64,000 nucleotides of DNA from Aliigemmobacter aestuarii. GTDB lineage: Bacteria > Pseudomonadota > Alphaproteobacteria > Rhodobacterales > Rhodobacteraceae. The DNA lies in contig NZ_SSND01000001.1 in assembly GCF_004799285.1 (NCBI RefSeq), positions 1,116,001-1,180,000 on the forward strand, read 5' to 3'. The position numbers and the translations under genes were made by a program. This document shows, piece after piece, positions 18,103 through 25,936 of this stretch. Within the stretch, counting starts at the first letter, position 1, and the number at the start of each line of letters is the position of its first letter. The notes beneath the pieces are model-generated. The model had not been told where the DNA came from, did no database searches, and saw only the letters and a list, made by a program, of their open reading frames with translations.

Positions 18103-18981
18103 ATGCAGGATGAAACCCCAAGCTATCACCACGCGGTCATCGCGCGCGCCCTGAAAGAGATCGACGCCGCGGGGCCGGGGCTGACGCTGGAGGCGCTTTC
18201 CGCCCGGATGGGGATGAGCCCGGCCCATTTCCAGCGGGTCTTTTCCCAGTGGGTCGGCGTCAGCCCGAAGAAGTATCAGCAATACCTGACGCTGGACCAC
18301 GCCCGGCGGCTTCTGGAACGCCGGTTCACCACGCTCGATGCGGCGCTGGCCACGGGCCTTTCGGGCGGCGGGCGGCTTCACGACCTGTTCCTGACCTGGG
18401 AGGCGATGACGCCCGGCGAATACGCGCGCGGCGGCGCGGGCCTGACCATCCGCTGGGGCTGGTTTTCCAGCCCCTTCGGCCCGGCGATCGTGATGGGCAC
18501 GGATCGCGGCATCTGCGGCATGGGCTTCGCCGAGGACATGGGCGAGGACGCCGCCTTCGAAGACTTGCGGCGGCGCTGGCCGGAGGCCGCTTTCACGGAA
18601 GATCCCGCGGCGCTGGCCCCTTGGGTTCAGGCGGCCTTTGGCGCCCGCTCGGGGGACGCGCCCGTGCCGCTGCACATGATCGGCGCGCCGTTCCAGATCA
18701 AGGTCTGGGAGGCGCTTCTGCGCATCCCCTCGGGCCATGTGACCACCTATTCGGAGATCGCCGGGGCCGTCGGGCACCCCAAGGCGGTGCGCGCCGTCGG
18801 CACTGCGGTCGGGCGCAACCCGATCAGCTTCCTGATCCCCTGCCACCGTGCGCTGCGCAAGTCGGGCGGGCCGCATGGCCATCTCGGCGGCTATCACTGG
18901 GGGCTTCCCGTCAAGCGCGCCATCCTGGCCTGGGAGGCCGCCCGCGCCGATGCCGAGGACAGGCAGGGCGCGCAATCGTGA
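18103..18981 (+). CDS. AraC-HTH / methylated-DNA-cysteine methyltransferase fusion (Ada-like)
   Basis: 292 residues. An AraC-type double HTH occupies about residues 8-105 (LTLEALSARMGMSPAHFQRV). A linker follows, then the alkyltransferase domain with the acceptor Cys247 in IPCHRALR and the conserved SGHVTTYSEIA region. It repairs O6-alkylguanine and probably regulates transcription. Unlike E. coli Ada, it lacks the N-terminal zinc/methylphosphotriester domain, so that mode of activation is absent. GGAG precedes the ATG at 18103; the longer frame from 18001 runs into the nth promoter region. Confidence 0.9.
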   Translation: MQDETPSYHHAVIARALKEIDAAGPGLTLEALSARMGMSPAHFQRVFSQWVGVSPKKYQQYLTLDHARRLLERRFTTLDAALATGLSGGGRLHDLFLTWEAMTPGEYARGGAGLTIRWGWFSSPFGPAIVMGTDRGICGMGFAEDMGEDAAFEDLRRRWPEAAFTEDPAALAPWVQAAFGARSGDAPVPLHMIGAPFQIKVWEALLRIPSGHVTTYSEIAGAVGHPKAVRAVGTAVGRNPISFLIPCHRALRKSGGPHGHLGGYHWGLPVKRAILAWEAARADAEDRQGAQS

Positions 18982-19088
18982 TGGGCGGAAAGCTGCGCAA
19001 GGCCCGCCCGCCCTATCCGATCTGCGCATCAGGTGGTATAAACTCGCCAGAGCCCGGCAATGGGCCGGTAACAGCTTGAGGCGCAGAC

Positions 19089-19745
19089 ATGATTTTCAAG
19101 ACCCCGCTGATCCTTGGTTCGGCCGCCCTTCTGGGGCTGACGGCCTGTGTGGACCCGAACGCCTATCCCAACGATCCGAACGCCCGCGCGCGTGGCGGCG
19201 CGATCACCGGCGCGATCATCGGCGGCGCAATCGGCGCGACCCGCGACGGTGACGACCGGCTGGCCAAGACGGTGGCCGGGGCGGCCGTGGGTGCGGCCGT
19301 CGGCGGCCTGATCGGCAACTCGCTTGACCGTCAGGCGGCCGACCTGCGCGCCCAGCTTTCGCCCGCGACCAATGTCGTGAACGAAGGCGATTACCTGCGC
19401 GTGACCATGCCGCAGGACATTCTTTTCGCCACCGACAGCGCCGCCCTGCGTCCGGACCTGACGCGCGACCTTCAGGCCGTCGCCTCGAACCTGATCAAGT
19501 ATCCCGCCTCGACGATCGAGGTGGTGGGCCACACCGACAATACCGGCAGCGCGTCCTACAATCAGGACCTGTCGCAGCGCCGCGCGAATTCCGTCGCTTC
19601 GGTCCTGATCGCGAACGGCGTTCCCGCGGGCCGCATCGCCGCCTATGGCCGTGGCCTGACCGCGCCGATCGCCAGCAACGCCACGCCCGAGGGCCGCGCG
19701 CAGAACCGGCGCGTCGATATCCTGATCCGCCCCACCCGGGGCTGA
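19089..19745 (+). CDS. OmpA-family outer membrane lipoprotein
   Basis: 218 residues. A lipoprotein signal ends LTAC with Cys20 as the lipidation site. A glycine-zipper region follows (about 38-80; GAIIGGAIGA, GAAVGAAVGG). The C-terminal OmpA/MotB domain (about 105-215) has the peptidoglycan-binding blocks VVGHTDNTGSASYNQDLSQR and GRGLTAPI. It probably tethers the outer membrane to peptidoglycan. TATAAA at 19037-19042 could be its -10 box, but no convincing -35 is seen. A strong terminator follows. Confidence 0.93.
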   Translation: MIFKTPLILGSAALLGLTACVDPNAYPNDPNARARGGAITGAIIGGAIGATRDGDDRLAKTVAGAAVGAAVGGLIGNSLDRQAADLRAQLSPATNVVNEGDYLRVTMPQDILFATDSAALRPDLTRDLQAVASNLIKYPASTIEVVGHTDNTGSASYNQDLSQRRANSVASVLIANGVPAGRIAAYGRGLTAPIASNATPEGRAQNRRVDILIRPTRG

Positions 19746-19764
19746 TCCGGGCGGAACCGGCTTG

Positions 19765-19791
19765 AAGGGGCAGCCAAGCGCTGCCCTTTTT
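19765..19791 (+). terminator. Intrinsic terminator after ompA-like gene
   Basis: Stem AAGGGGCAGC (19765-19774) pairs with GCTGCCCTTT (19780-19789), with one G-U pair, and runs into TTTTT. Confidence 0.75.
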
Positions 19792-19793
19792 CC

Positions 19794-19822
19794 TTGCGGA
19801 CGGGCGGATGTGGTCATAGATT
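19794..19822 (+). promoter_or_regulatory. Promoter of the FadR-type regulator gene
   Basis: TTGCGG (19794-19799), 17-bp spacer, TAGATT (19817-19822). The -10 box lies inside the inverted repeat described next. The predicted start of transcription falls near 19829. Confidence 0.45.
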
Positions 19823-19829
19823 TTGACCA
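19811..19829. promoter_or_regulatory. Putative autoregulatory operator
   Basis: A perfect inverted repeat: TGGTCA (19811-19816), 7-nt spacer, TGACCA (19824-19829). It flanks the -10 box and resembles GT/AC-containing FadR-subfamily operators. It lies just before the regulator gene. Confidence 0.5.
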
Positions 19830-19844
19830 ATGTCAGGACCCGCC

Positions 19845-20615
19845 ATGCCGTTTACCAAGATACACTCAGAAAAACTGTCCCAGTCCGTGGTCCGCCAGAT
19901 CGAGCTTCTGATCCTGCGGGGGGTTCTGCGGCCCGGTGAACGGCTGCCTTCGGAACGGGAACTGTCCGACAGGTTGGGCGTCTCTCGCCCCTCGCTGCGC
20001 GAGGCGGTCGAGGATCTTGAGGCGCGCGGGCTTCTGGTCAGCAAGGCCGGCTCGGGGATTTTCGTGGCCGAGGTTCTGGGTTCAGCCTTTTCGCCGGCCC
20101 TTGTCGATCTCTTCGCCACCCATGACGACGCGGTGTTCGACTACCTCGACTTCCGCCGCGATCTTGAGGGGCTGGCCGCCGAACGCGCGGCGCGGCTCGG
20201 TTCGGATACGGACCTGAAGGTGGTGAGCGCGATCTTCCAGAAGATGGAAGCCGCCCATGCCAAACGCGACCCCTCGGACGAGGCGGAACTTGACGCCCAG
20301 TTCCACATGGCGATCATCGAGGCCAGCCACAACGTCGTCATGCTGCACATGATGCGGTCGATGTTCGATCTGTTGCGGCAGGGGGTGTTCTACAACCGTC
20401 AGATGATGTTCCGGAACCGGATGACGCGCGACATGCTGCTGGACCAGCACCGCGCCATAAACGAGGGGGTTCAGGCCCGTGACCCGGTTGCGGCACGCGC
20501 GGCGGTAAACCGGCATCTGGATTATGTCGCCGAGGCGCTGCACGAACAGGTCCGTGCGGAACGGAACGAGGAAGTGGCGCAACAGCGCCTGACCCATGTC
20601 AGGGAAGTGCGCTGA
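19845..20615 (+). CDS. FadR/GntR-family transcriptional regulator (FCD domain)
   Basis: 256 residues. The winged helix occupies about 10-75 (LRPGERLPSERELSDRLGVS). The FCD effector domain follows (about 90-225), with Asp and His metal-ligand candidates including DAQFHMAI and LDQHRAI. Related regulators control pyruvate, lactate or fatty-acid metabolism; the effector cannot be told here. I prefer ATG 19845 (MPFTKIHSEK) because AGGA precedes it; the first in-frame ATG (19830) abuts the operator and has no ribosome site. Confidence 0.88.
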   Translation: MPFTKIHSEKLSQSVVRQIELLILRGVLRPGERLPSERELSDRLGVSRPSLREAVEDLEARGLLVSKAGSGIFVAEVLGSAFSPALVDLFATHDDAVFDYLDFRRDLEGLAAERAARLGSDTDLKVVSAIFQKMEAAHAKRDPSDEAELDAQFHMAIIEASHNVVMLHMMRSMFDLLRQGVFYNRQMMFRNRMTRDMLLDQHRAINEGVQARDPVAARAAVNRHLDYVAEALHEQVRAERNEEVAQQRLTHVREVR

Positions 20616-20669
20616 GGGCGGTTCTGCCCCGACAGCCTGCGCCCCCCGACACCTTGCACCGAATGAAAA

Positions 20670-20693
20670 AAACCCGGCCCTGCGGCCGGGTTT
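20670..20693. terminator. Bidirectional terminator, gntR / atpF
   Basis: A perfect 10-bp stem, AAACCCGGCC (20670-20679) with GGCCGGGTTT (20684-20693) and a CTGC loop. It has an A-run on the left and Ts on the right, so it can end both convergent transcripts. Confidence 0.8.
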
Positions 20694-20717
20694 GATGTTT
20701 TCGGGCCTGCGGCCGCG

Positions 20718-21272
20718 TCAGTGCAGCTTGGCCTCGACCTGTGCGATCGCATCGTCGATCGACGCCGCGGCGGCATCGGCCGTCATCTGCTTGGCCAGGA
20801 TCTCGCCCGCGGCCGCAACCGCGACGGTCACGGCCTTTTCGCGCACCTCACGGATGGCCGTGGCTTCGGCCGATGCGATGCGGTCCTCGGCAGCGGCCAG
20901 CCGGCGCGCGATCGAGGTTTTCAGGTCGGCCTTGGCCTGCTTTGCGGCTTCCATCGCCTCTTCCTTCGCGGAAGCAACAATGCGGTCGGCCTGATCCTGC
21001 ACTTCCTTCTGCTTGCGCTCGTAGGAGGCGAGGATCGTCTTGGCCTCTTCGCGCAGGGCGCGCGCTTCGTCCAGATCCTTCTTGATCTGCACGGACCGCG
21101 CGTCCAGCATCCCTGCAAGCTTCCCCGGCACCTTCGCATAAAGCAGGATACCGACGAACAGCAGGAACGACAGGGTCACGATGAAATCCGTGTTCCCCAG
21201 CGAAAAGAACGGGCCCGAGGCCGCGAAGGCCGGAGTCGCGACAAGGGCGGAAAGAACCGTCAGTTTCTTCAT
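20718..21272 (-). CDS. atpF: ATP synthase F0 subunit b
   Basis: 184 residues. One N-terminal transmembrane helix (about 28-48, [19 protein letters not shown]) precedes a long Ala/Lys/Glu-rich coiled coil forming the peripheral stalk. The first 18 residues ([17 protein letters not shown]) look like a cleavable signal. The ATG at 21272 has AAGGGA at ideal spacing; the upstream ATG (21281) overlaps that site and is not used. Last gene of atpI-B-E-X-F, 5 bp after atpX. Confidence 0.93.
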   Translation of the reverse strand: MKKLTVLSALVATPAFAASGPFFSLGNTDFIVTLSFLLFVGILLYAKVPGKLAGMLDARSVQIKKDLDEARALREEAKTILASYERKQKEVQDQADRIVASAKEEAMEAAKQAKADLKTSIARRLAAAEDRIASAEATAIREVREKAVTVAVAAAGEILAKQMTADAAAASIDDAIAQVEAKLH

Positions 21273-21277
21273 CGCCC

Positions 21278-21832
21278 TCATCCCTTCAACAGCGCGTTCA
21301 CGGCGGCGGTGACGGACTTGGCGTCGGCCTTGCCACCCAGCACCGCGACCAGTTCCTTGGCCGTGTCCTTGGCAACCTCGGTCACGCTTTCCATCGCACC
21401 GGCGCGGATCTCCGCGATCTTCTTTTCCGATTCCGCGGTCTTGGCCGCGATTTCGGCATCCGCCTTGGCGGTGGCCTTGTCCAGATCCTTCTGGATGTCG
21501 GCCCTGGCCTGGGCAACGATCTTGGCCGCCTCGGCGCGGGCAGTGGCCAGCGCTTCGTTATAGGCCTTTTCGGCTTCCAGGGCCTTCTGCTTCAGTTCCT
21601 CGGCCGCCGCGAGATCGTTGGTGATGGTCCCGTTCCGCTCGGCCAGAACCGAGGCGATCCGCGGCATCACCACGCGCGACAGCACGAAGTAGATCACGAC
21701 CAGCGTGACCAGAAGCCAGAAAATCTGGTTTCCCCAGGTGGAGAAATCGAGCTGCGGCATCCCCGAGGATTGCCCGGCTGCCCCGTGGGCCGCCGCACCC
21801 GCCGCAGCGTCCTGTGCTGCTTCAGTCGCCAT
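21278..21832 (-). CDS. atpX: ATP synthase F0 subunit b'
   Basis: 184 residues. An Ala/Gly-rich leader is followed by a single helix (about 36-56, [19 protein letters not shown]) and a coiled coil. It pairs with subunit b in the asymmetric stalk typical of photosynthetic bacteria and alphaproteobacteria. It lies 80 bp downstream of atpE, with a strong hairpin in the gap. The gene is also called atpF2 or atpG in some genomes. Confidence 0.92.
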   Translation of the reverse strand: MATEAAQDAAAGAAAHGAAGQSSGMPQLDFSTWGNQIFWLLVTLVVIYFVLSRVVMPRIASVLAERNGTITNDLAAAEELKQKALEAEKAYNEALATARAEAAKIVAQARADIQKDLDKATAKADAEIAAKTAESEKKIAEIRAGAMESVTEVAKDTAKELVAVLGGKADAKSVTAAVNALLKG

Positions 21833-21863
21833 TGTCTTGTTCCTTCGCGTCCCTCAAAGACTT

Positions 21864-21891
21864 GGCCGGACGGGCTGTTGCCCCTCCGGCC
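21864..21891 (-). promoter_or_regulatory. Intercistronic hairpin between atpE and atpX
   Basis: GGCCGGACGGGC (21864-21875) pairs with GCCCCTCCGGCC (21880-21891) with a single mismatch and a TGTT loop. It starts about 21 nt past the atpE stop and has no strong U-tract. It probably protects or partly ends the atpIBE message, giving extra c-subunit. Confidence 0.55.
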
Positions 21892-21912
21892 GAAAGCATC
21901 GGACCGCTTGGA

Positions 21913-22149
21913 TCAGACGGCGAACATCAGCAGCAGGGCGATCAGGAACGAGAAGATGCCCAGAGCTTCGGCGAACGCGATGCCGACGAAGAGGTTGGCC
22001 ATCTGGCCCGGCGCGGCCGACGGGTTGCGCAGGGCGCCCGCCAAGAAGTTGCCGGCGATGTGACCCACGCCGATACCAGCACCGCCGAGGCCCATGGTGG
22101 CCAGGCCAGCGCCGATGAATTTGCCCATTTCTGCGATATCGCCTTCCAT
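21913..22149 (-). CDS. atpE: ATP synthase F0 subunit c
   Basis: 78 residues forming two helices joined by the polar loop RNPS (41-44). The proton-binding carboxylate is E61 in FAEALGIF. Gly-rich helix 1 ([18 protein letters not shown]) matches c-rings. It forms the rotor ring in the cytoplasmic membrane. AGGAGCAAG before the ATG is the strongest ribosome site of the operon, consistent with high c stoichiometry. The start at 22149 is fixed by family length. Confidence 0.96.
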   Translation of the reverse strand: MEGDIAEMGKFIGAGLATMGLGGAGIGVGHIAGNFLAGALRNPSAAPGQMANLFVGIAFAEALGIFSFLIALLLMFAV

Positions 22150-22198
22150 AGCACTTGCTCCTTTGGAATTTGGATTGGTTAGGTTGGTTGTCCGGACC

Positions 22199-22957
22199 TC
22201 AGTGATGCGCGCCGCCGACGGCGTCCCGCAGATACACACAGGTCAGAATGGTGAAAACGTAGGCCTGAACGACCGCCACAAGCAGTTCCAGACCATAGAT
22301 CGCGGTGACGGCACCGACCACGACCGGCGAGACGACGGCCATCGAGGCAAAGCCCGCGATCACCTTGATAACCGCGTGGCCCGCCATGAGGTTGCCCGCA
22401 AGACGGATGGAGTGGCTGACCGGCCGCACGAAGTACGAGATGACCTCGATCACGGCCAGGATCGGACGGATCGCCAGCGGCGCCGATGTGACCCAGAACA
22501 TGCCGAGAAAGCCGATGCCCTGCTTGTAAAGCCCCAGAAGCGTGACACCCAGGAACACCATCAGCGCCAGCGTCACCGTCACGGCGACATGACTTGTCGT
22601 GGTGAAGGACTTGGGCAAGAGGCCCAGCAGGTTCGAGAACAGGATGAACAGGAACAGCGTCAGCACGTAGGGGAAGTATTTCACCCCGTCATGGCCCGCT
22701 ACGTCCTCGACCATCTTGTAGATGAAGCCGTAGATCAGTTCGGCGATCGACTGCGTGCGCGACGGGATGATCGCCCGGCGGCTGGTGCCCAGAACCATCA
22801 GCGCGATGATGGCCAGAACGGCGATGCCCATCCACATGGTCACGTTGGTGATCGTGTACCATTCGATCGTGTCGCCACCGAACAGCGGCTTGACCACGAA
22901 CTGGTCCATCGGGTGGATGTTGAAACCGGTGCTTTCGCCTTCCGCAGCCACGTTCAT
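22199..22957 (-). CDS. atpB: ATP synthase F0 subunit a
   Basis: 252 residues with 5-6 transmembrane helices. The essential arginine is in [12 protein letters not shown] (near residue 185), and the C-terminal [16 protein letters not shown] is the conserved final helix. It forms the proton half-channels against the c-ring. The atpI stop and atpB ATG overlap by 4 bp. Confidence 0.96.
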   Translation of the reverse strand: MNVAAEGESTGFNIHPMDQFVVKPLFGGDTIEWYTITNVTMWMGIAVLAIIALMVLGTSRRAIIPSRTQSIAELIYGFIYKMVEDVAGHDGVKYFPYVLTLFLFILFSNLLGLLPKSFTTTSHVAVTVTLALMVFLGVTLLGLYKQGIGFLGMFWVTSAPLAIRPILAVIEVISYFVRPVSHSIRLAGNLMAGHAVIKVIAGFASMAVVSPVVVGAVTAIYGLELLVAVVQAYVFTILTCVYLRDAVGGAHH

Positions 22958-23301
22958 TTCCCTTCGGTTCGGGCGGGATCAGCCGCCTGTGTCGTCGCCT
23001 TTTGGTTCGCCGTCATCTGCCGGGCGGTGCCCAGCATGGTCCTTACCCCGGCGGCGAACCCGAGCAGCGCGAAGATCACCAGAAAGACGGGGCGGGTCCC
23101 GAACACATGGTCCAGCCCGTAACCGATCGCCAGCCCCAGGAGCATCCCCGATACCAGCTCGATCACCATCCTCCAGGCCATCTCGCCCTGCGAGAATGCC
23201 TTGCCCGTCTCGCCGCGCGGCTTCCGGTCCTTCTGCCCGTTCACCCTGGCCAGCCACTCTTCAAGCGCGCGCAGCCGTTCGGGATCGGGTTCCGTGCCCA
23301 T
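22954..23301 (-). CDS. atpI: ATP synthase accessory protein AtpI
   Basis: 115 residues. A hydrophilic N-terminal half is followed by two helices (about 48-68 and 73-92; [35 protein letters not shown]). AtpI assists c-ring assembly and magnesium supply. First gene of the F0 operon; ATG 23301 lies about 22 nt after the predicted transcription start, which rules out the longer frame beginning at 23358 inside the promoter. Confidence 0.9.
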   Translation of the reverse strand: MGTEPDPERLRALEEWLARVNGQKDRKPRGETGKAFSQGEMAWRMVIELVSGMLLGLAIGYGLDHVFGTRPVFLVIFALLGFAAGVRTMLGTARQMTANQKATTQAADPARTEGK

Positions 23302-23329
23302 GAAAAAGCGCCCTTCGACAGTCGGGCGC

Positions 23330-23358
23330 AACCTACGCAGGAGGGCCGAACGAGTCAA
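23330..23358 (-). promoter_or_regulatory. Promoter of the atpIBEXF operon
   Basis: On the minus strand TTGACT (23353-23358) is followed by a 17-bp spacer and TAGGTT (23330-23335), a good housekeeping-sigma match. Confidence 0.65.
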
Positions 23359-23481
23359 GGCAAGAGACGGCAGGGGGTGAGGTCATCAATGCATTGAAAA
23401 TATTATGTTTTTGCAAATTCATCGGGGCTGGTGCGCCGGTGCGTGGCCGCGTTAGCGCCGAAACCCGCCCGCATCCGATAT

Positions 23482-23497
23482 TCAACCTGTCGGTTGA
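23482..23497. promoter_or_regulatory. Putative ArsR operator
   Basis: Perfect inverted repeat TCAACC-TGTC-GGTTGA, 33 bp before the ArsR-family start codon. It resembles the TTCAACC/GGTTGAA palindromes upstream of ArsR-SRPBCC gene pairs and is probably its own binding site. Confidence 0.55.
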
Positions 23498-23529
23498 CGA
23501 TCGCGCGGCGCTCGGCCAAGCATGGCGCC

Positions 23530-23946
23530 ATGTCCGACCCTCTCAGCCTGACCTTCGCCGCCCTTGCCGACCCGACCCGACGGGCGATCCTCGCGATGCT
23601 GCTGGAGGACGACATGGCCGTGACCGACGTGGCCGAACCGTTCCAGATGTCGCTTGCCGCGATCTCGAAACACCTTTCCGTGCTGGCCGAGGCCGGGCTG
23701 ATCAGCCGCGAAAGGCGGGGCCGCGTGATCTGGTGCAAGCTCGAACCCGATGCGATGCGCGCGGCCTCGGTCTGGATGCAGGGGTTCGGGCAGTTCGAAC
23801 CCGTGGACCTTGATGCGCTGGAACGTTTCCTGGAACGCGAACTGGCCGATCCCGCAGATGAAGACCCCGCAGACGAAGCCCCCTCTGGCGACGACGTGCC
23901 GGCTGCTGGACCGACCGGCGAAGATCCCGCGCCCGCACCCGGCTGA
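23530..23946 (+). CDS. ArsR-family transcriptional regulator with acidic tail
   Basis: 138 residues. A winged HTH spans about 5-90: LADPTRRAILAMLLED, then VAEPFQMSLAAISKHLSVL as recognition helix and the wing RRGRVIWCKL. There is no CVC metal site, so it is not a classic arsenic sensor; it fits the group usually paired with an SRPBCC (AHSA1) gene, which is missing here. The last 32 or so residues are an Asp/Glu/Pro/Ala tail containing an in-frame duplication (DPADE twice). The ATG at 23530 follows the operator; the frame from 23431 is rejected. Confidence 0.85.
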   Translation: MSDPLSLTFAALADPTRRAILAMLLEDDMAVTDVAEPFQMSLAAISKHLSVLAEAGLISRERRGRVIWCKLEPDAMRAASVWMQGFGQFEPVDLDALERFLERELADPADEDPADEAPSGDDVPAAGPTGEDPAPAPG

Positions 23947-23970
23947 TCCCGGTTTCCGTCCCCGATATCC

Positions 23971-23988
23971 TGTGGGGCAGAGCCCACA
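23971..23988. terminator. Hairpin between convergent arsR and matB
   Basis: TGTGGG (23971-23976) pairs with CCCACA (23983-23988) around a 6-nt loop. There is no T-tract, so termination strength is uncertain. Confidence 0.35.
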
Positions 23989-24000
23989 CCCGAACCTGTC

Positions 24001-25509
24001 TCAGCCCTTGAACCATCCGGCGTGCATGTCGCGCAGGACGTTCTTCTGCACCTTGCCCATGGTGTTGCGCGGCAGTTCCTGCATCACGATCGCCGCCTTG
24101 GGCTGCTTGAACCGGGCCAGCCGGTCACGGATGGTTTCAAGCGCGGCCGCCGGATCAAGCGTCGCGCCCTTCTGCGGGACCAGCACGGCAAAGACCGCCT
24201 CGCCGAAATCCGGATGCGGCAGGCCGATCACCGCGCTTTCCAGAACGCCGGGCACCTCGTCCAGCAGCAGTTCGACTTCCTTGGGATAGACGTTGTAACC
24301 GCCCGAGATGATCAGGTCCTTGGCGCGGCCCACGATGGTCACGTAACCTTCGGCATCGATGAACCCCAGATCGCCGGTGATGAACCAGCCGTCCTCGCGC
24401 AGTTCCTCGCGGGTCTTCTCGGGCATCTGCCAGTAGCCCTGAAACACGTTCGGGCCGCGCACCTCGATCACGCCGACCTCGCCCTGCGCCACTTCGCGGC
24501 CCTCGGCCATGATGCGCAATTCGACCCCCGGCAGCGGCAAGCCCACCGTGCCCGCGCGGCGGTCGCCGTCATAGGGGTTCGAGGTGTTCATGTTCGTTTC
24601 CGTCATCCCGTAGCGTTCCAGGATGCGGTGGCCGGTGCGTTCCTCGAAGGCACGGTGGGTTTCGGCCAGAAGCGGGGCCGAGCCCGATACGAAAAGGCGC
24701 ATGCCCCTTGTCAGGTCGCGCGTGAACCGGGGATCGTCCAGCAGGCGGGTGTAGAACGTGGGAACCCCCATCATCGCCGTCGCCTTCGGCATCAGGCGCA
24801 ACACCGTCTCAAGATCGAAGCCGGGCAGGAAGATCATCGCACCACCGGTCAGCAGGCTGACATTCGAGGCCACGAAAAGCCCGTGGGTGTGAAAGATCGG
24901 CAAGGCGTGCAGCAGAACGTCCTCAGGGGTGAAGCGCCACAGGTCGGCCAGCACCTCGGCGTTGGACAACAGGTTCCGGTGCGACAGCATCGCGCCCTTC
25001 GACCGGCCCGTTGTGCCCGAGGTGTAAAGGAAGGCCGCCAGGTCTTCCGGTCCACGGTCCGCCGCGGTGATGGTCGCCGGCTGCCCCGCGGCGCGGTCGG
25101 TCAGGCTTCCGGAGCCGTCCGCATTCATTGTCAGCGTCACCGCGCCATGCCGCGCGGCGATCGGGGCAAGCGCTTCGGCCTTGCGCGAATCGCACAGAAA
25201 GACGCGCGGCGTCGCGTTCGACAGGAAGTATTCCACCTCGTCCGGGGTGTAGGCGATGTTGAGCGGCAGGAAGATCGCCCCAAGCGCCACCGCCGCGCCA
25301 TAGACCGCGAGCGCCTCGGGTGTCTTGGCCACCTGCACGGCGATGCGGTCGCCGGCTTGCAGCCCCGCATCGCGCAGCGCATTGGCCTGCCGGGCGATCA
25401 GGGAAAGGAAGTCATCCCCGGAAACGGTCCGCCCGTCGGACAGGATCAGAAGCGGCGAGGCGCGACCGCGCAAAGGCGCGAAAAGCGCATCGAACAGGAC
25501 ATTGGCCAT
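24001..25509 (-). CDS. matB: Malonyl-CoA synthetase (acyl-AMP-forming)
   Basis: 502 residues, the MatB length. The AMP-binding P-loop is YTSGTTGRSKGAMLSH (near 160-175). Later come ERYGMTETNMNTSNPYDGD, the hinge WFITGDLGFID and GRAKDLIISGGYNVYPKEVE, and catalytic lysine in PRNTMGKVQK near the C-terminus. It activates malonate (or methylmalonate) to the CoA thioester. No malonyl-CoA decarboxylase gene is adjacent, so the pathway is not confirmed by context; a general short dicarboxylate acyl-CoA ligase is the alternative. AGGAAAG precedes the ATG at 25509. Confidence 0.88.
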   Translation of the reverse strand: MANVLFDALFAPLRGRASPLLILSDGRTVSGDDFLSLIARQANALRDAGLQAGDRIAVQVAKTPEALAVYGAAVALGAIFLPLNIAYTPDEVEYFLSNATPRVFLCDSRKAEALAPIAARHGAVTLTMNADGSGSLTDRAAGQPATITAADRGPEDLAAFLYTSGTTGRSKGAMLSHRNLLSNAEVLADLWRFTPEDVLLHALPIFHTHGLFVASNVSLLTGGAMIFLPGFDLETVLRLMPKATAMMGVPTFYTRLLDDPRFTRDLTRGMRLFVSGSAPLLAETHRAFEERTGHRILERYGMTETNMNTSNPYDGDRRAGTVGLPLPGVELRIMAEGREVAQGEVGVIEVRGPNVFQGYWQMPEKTREELREDGWFITGDLGFIDAEGYVTIVGRAKDLIISGGYNVYPKEVELLLDEVPGVLESAVIGLPHPDFGEAVFAVLVPQKGATLDPAAALETIRDRLARFKQPKAAIVMQELPRNTMGKVQKNVLRDMHAGWFKG

Positions 25510-25774
25510 GATCTTCCTTTCCTGAAACCGCGGAAGTGCCGCCGCTTCCCGTTCTTGCCGCAAGGCGCGGGCAGGCTCAAGCCGCCACTGCCCGCCGTTG
25601 GACCGGTCGCAATCACCACGGTCGAAATCGGCCCGCTGCTGGCGCCGCCGCCGCGGAAACGTATTGTTCACCAAGTTTGCCGCATCGTCAGGTTGTGCCC
25701 ACGTCCTTGCCACAGTCCCGCCCGAGTTCGGGGCGATCACGTCAGGCAGGGGGCCAACCAGACAGGAGGATCAC

Positions 25775-25936
25775 ATGAACACGATCCGTTTCATCATCGC
25801 GCGTGTCACCGGCTCGGCCGAGGTTGCCGAGGACGACACTTTCGTCAACGGGCTGAAGCGGCTGGAACGCCGCGAACCGCGCAAGAACCTGGCCTGCACG
25901 CCGTTCAGAAATCAACCGAAACACCAGGCAGCCTGA
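25775..25936 (+). CDS. Small conserved-looking protein of unknown function
   Basis: 53 residues starting MNTIRFIIARVTG, basic in its second half (LKRLERREPRKNL), with one Cys. It has a near-perfect Shine-Dalgarno sequence (AGGAGG, 5 nt before ATG), which is why I call it. The last 32 bp overlap the 3' end of the convergent mipZ gene. I do not recognise a family. The first 13 residues are hydrophobic but too short for a signal peptide. Confidence 0.5.
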   Translation: MNTIRFIIARVTGSAEVAEDDTFVNGLKRLERREPRKNLACTPFRNQPKHQAA

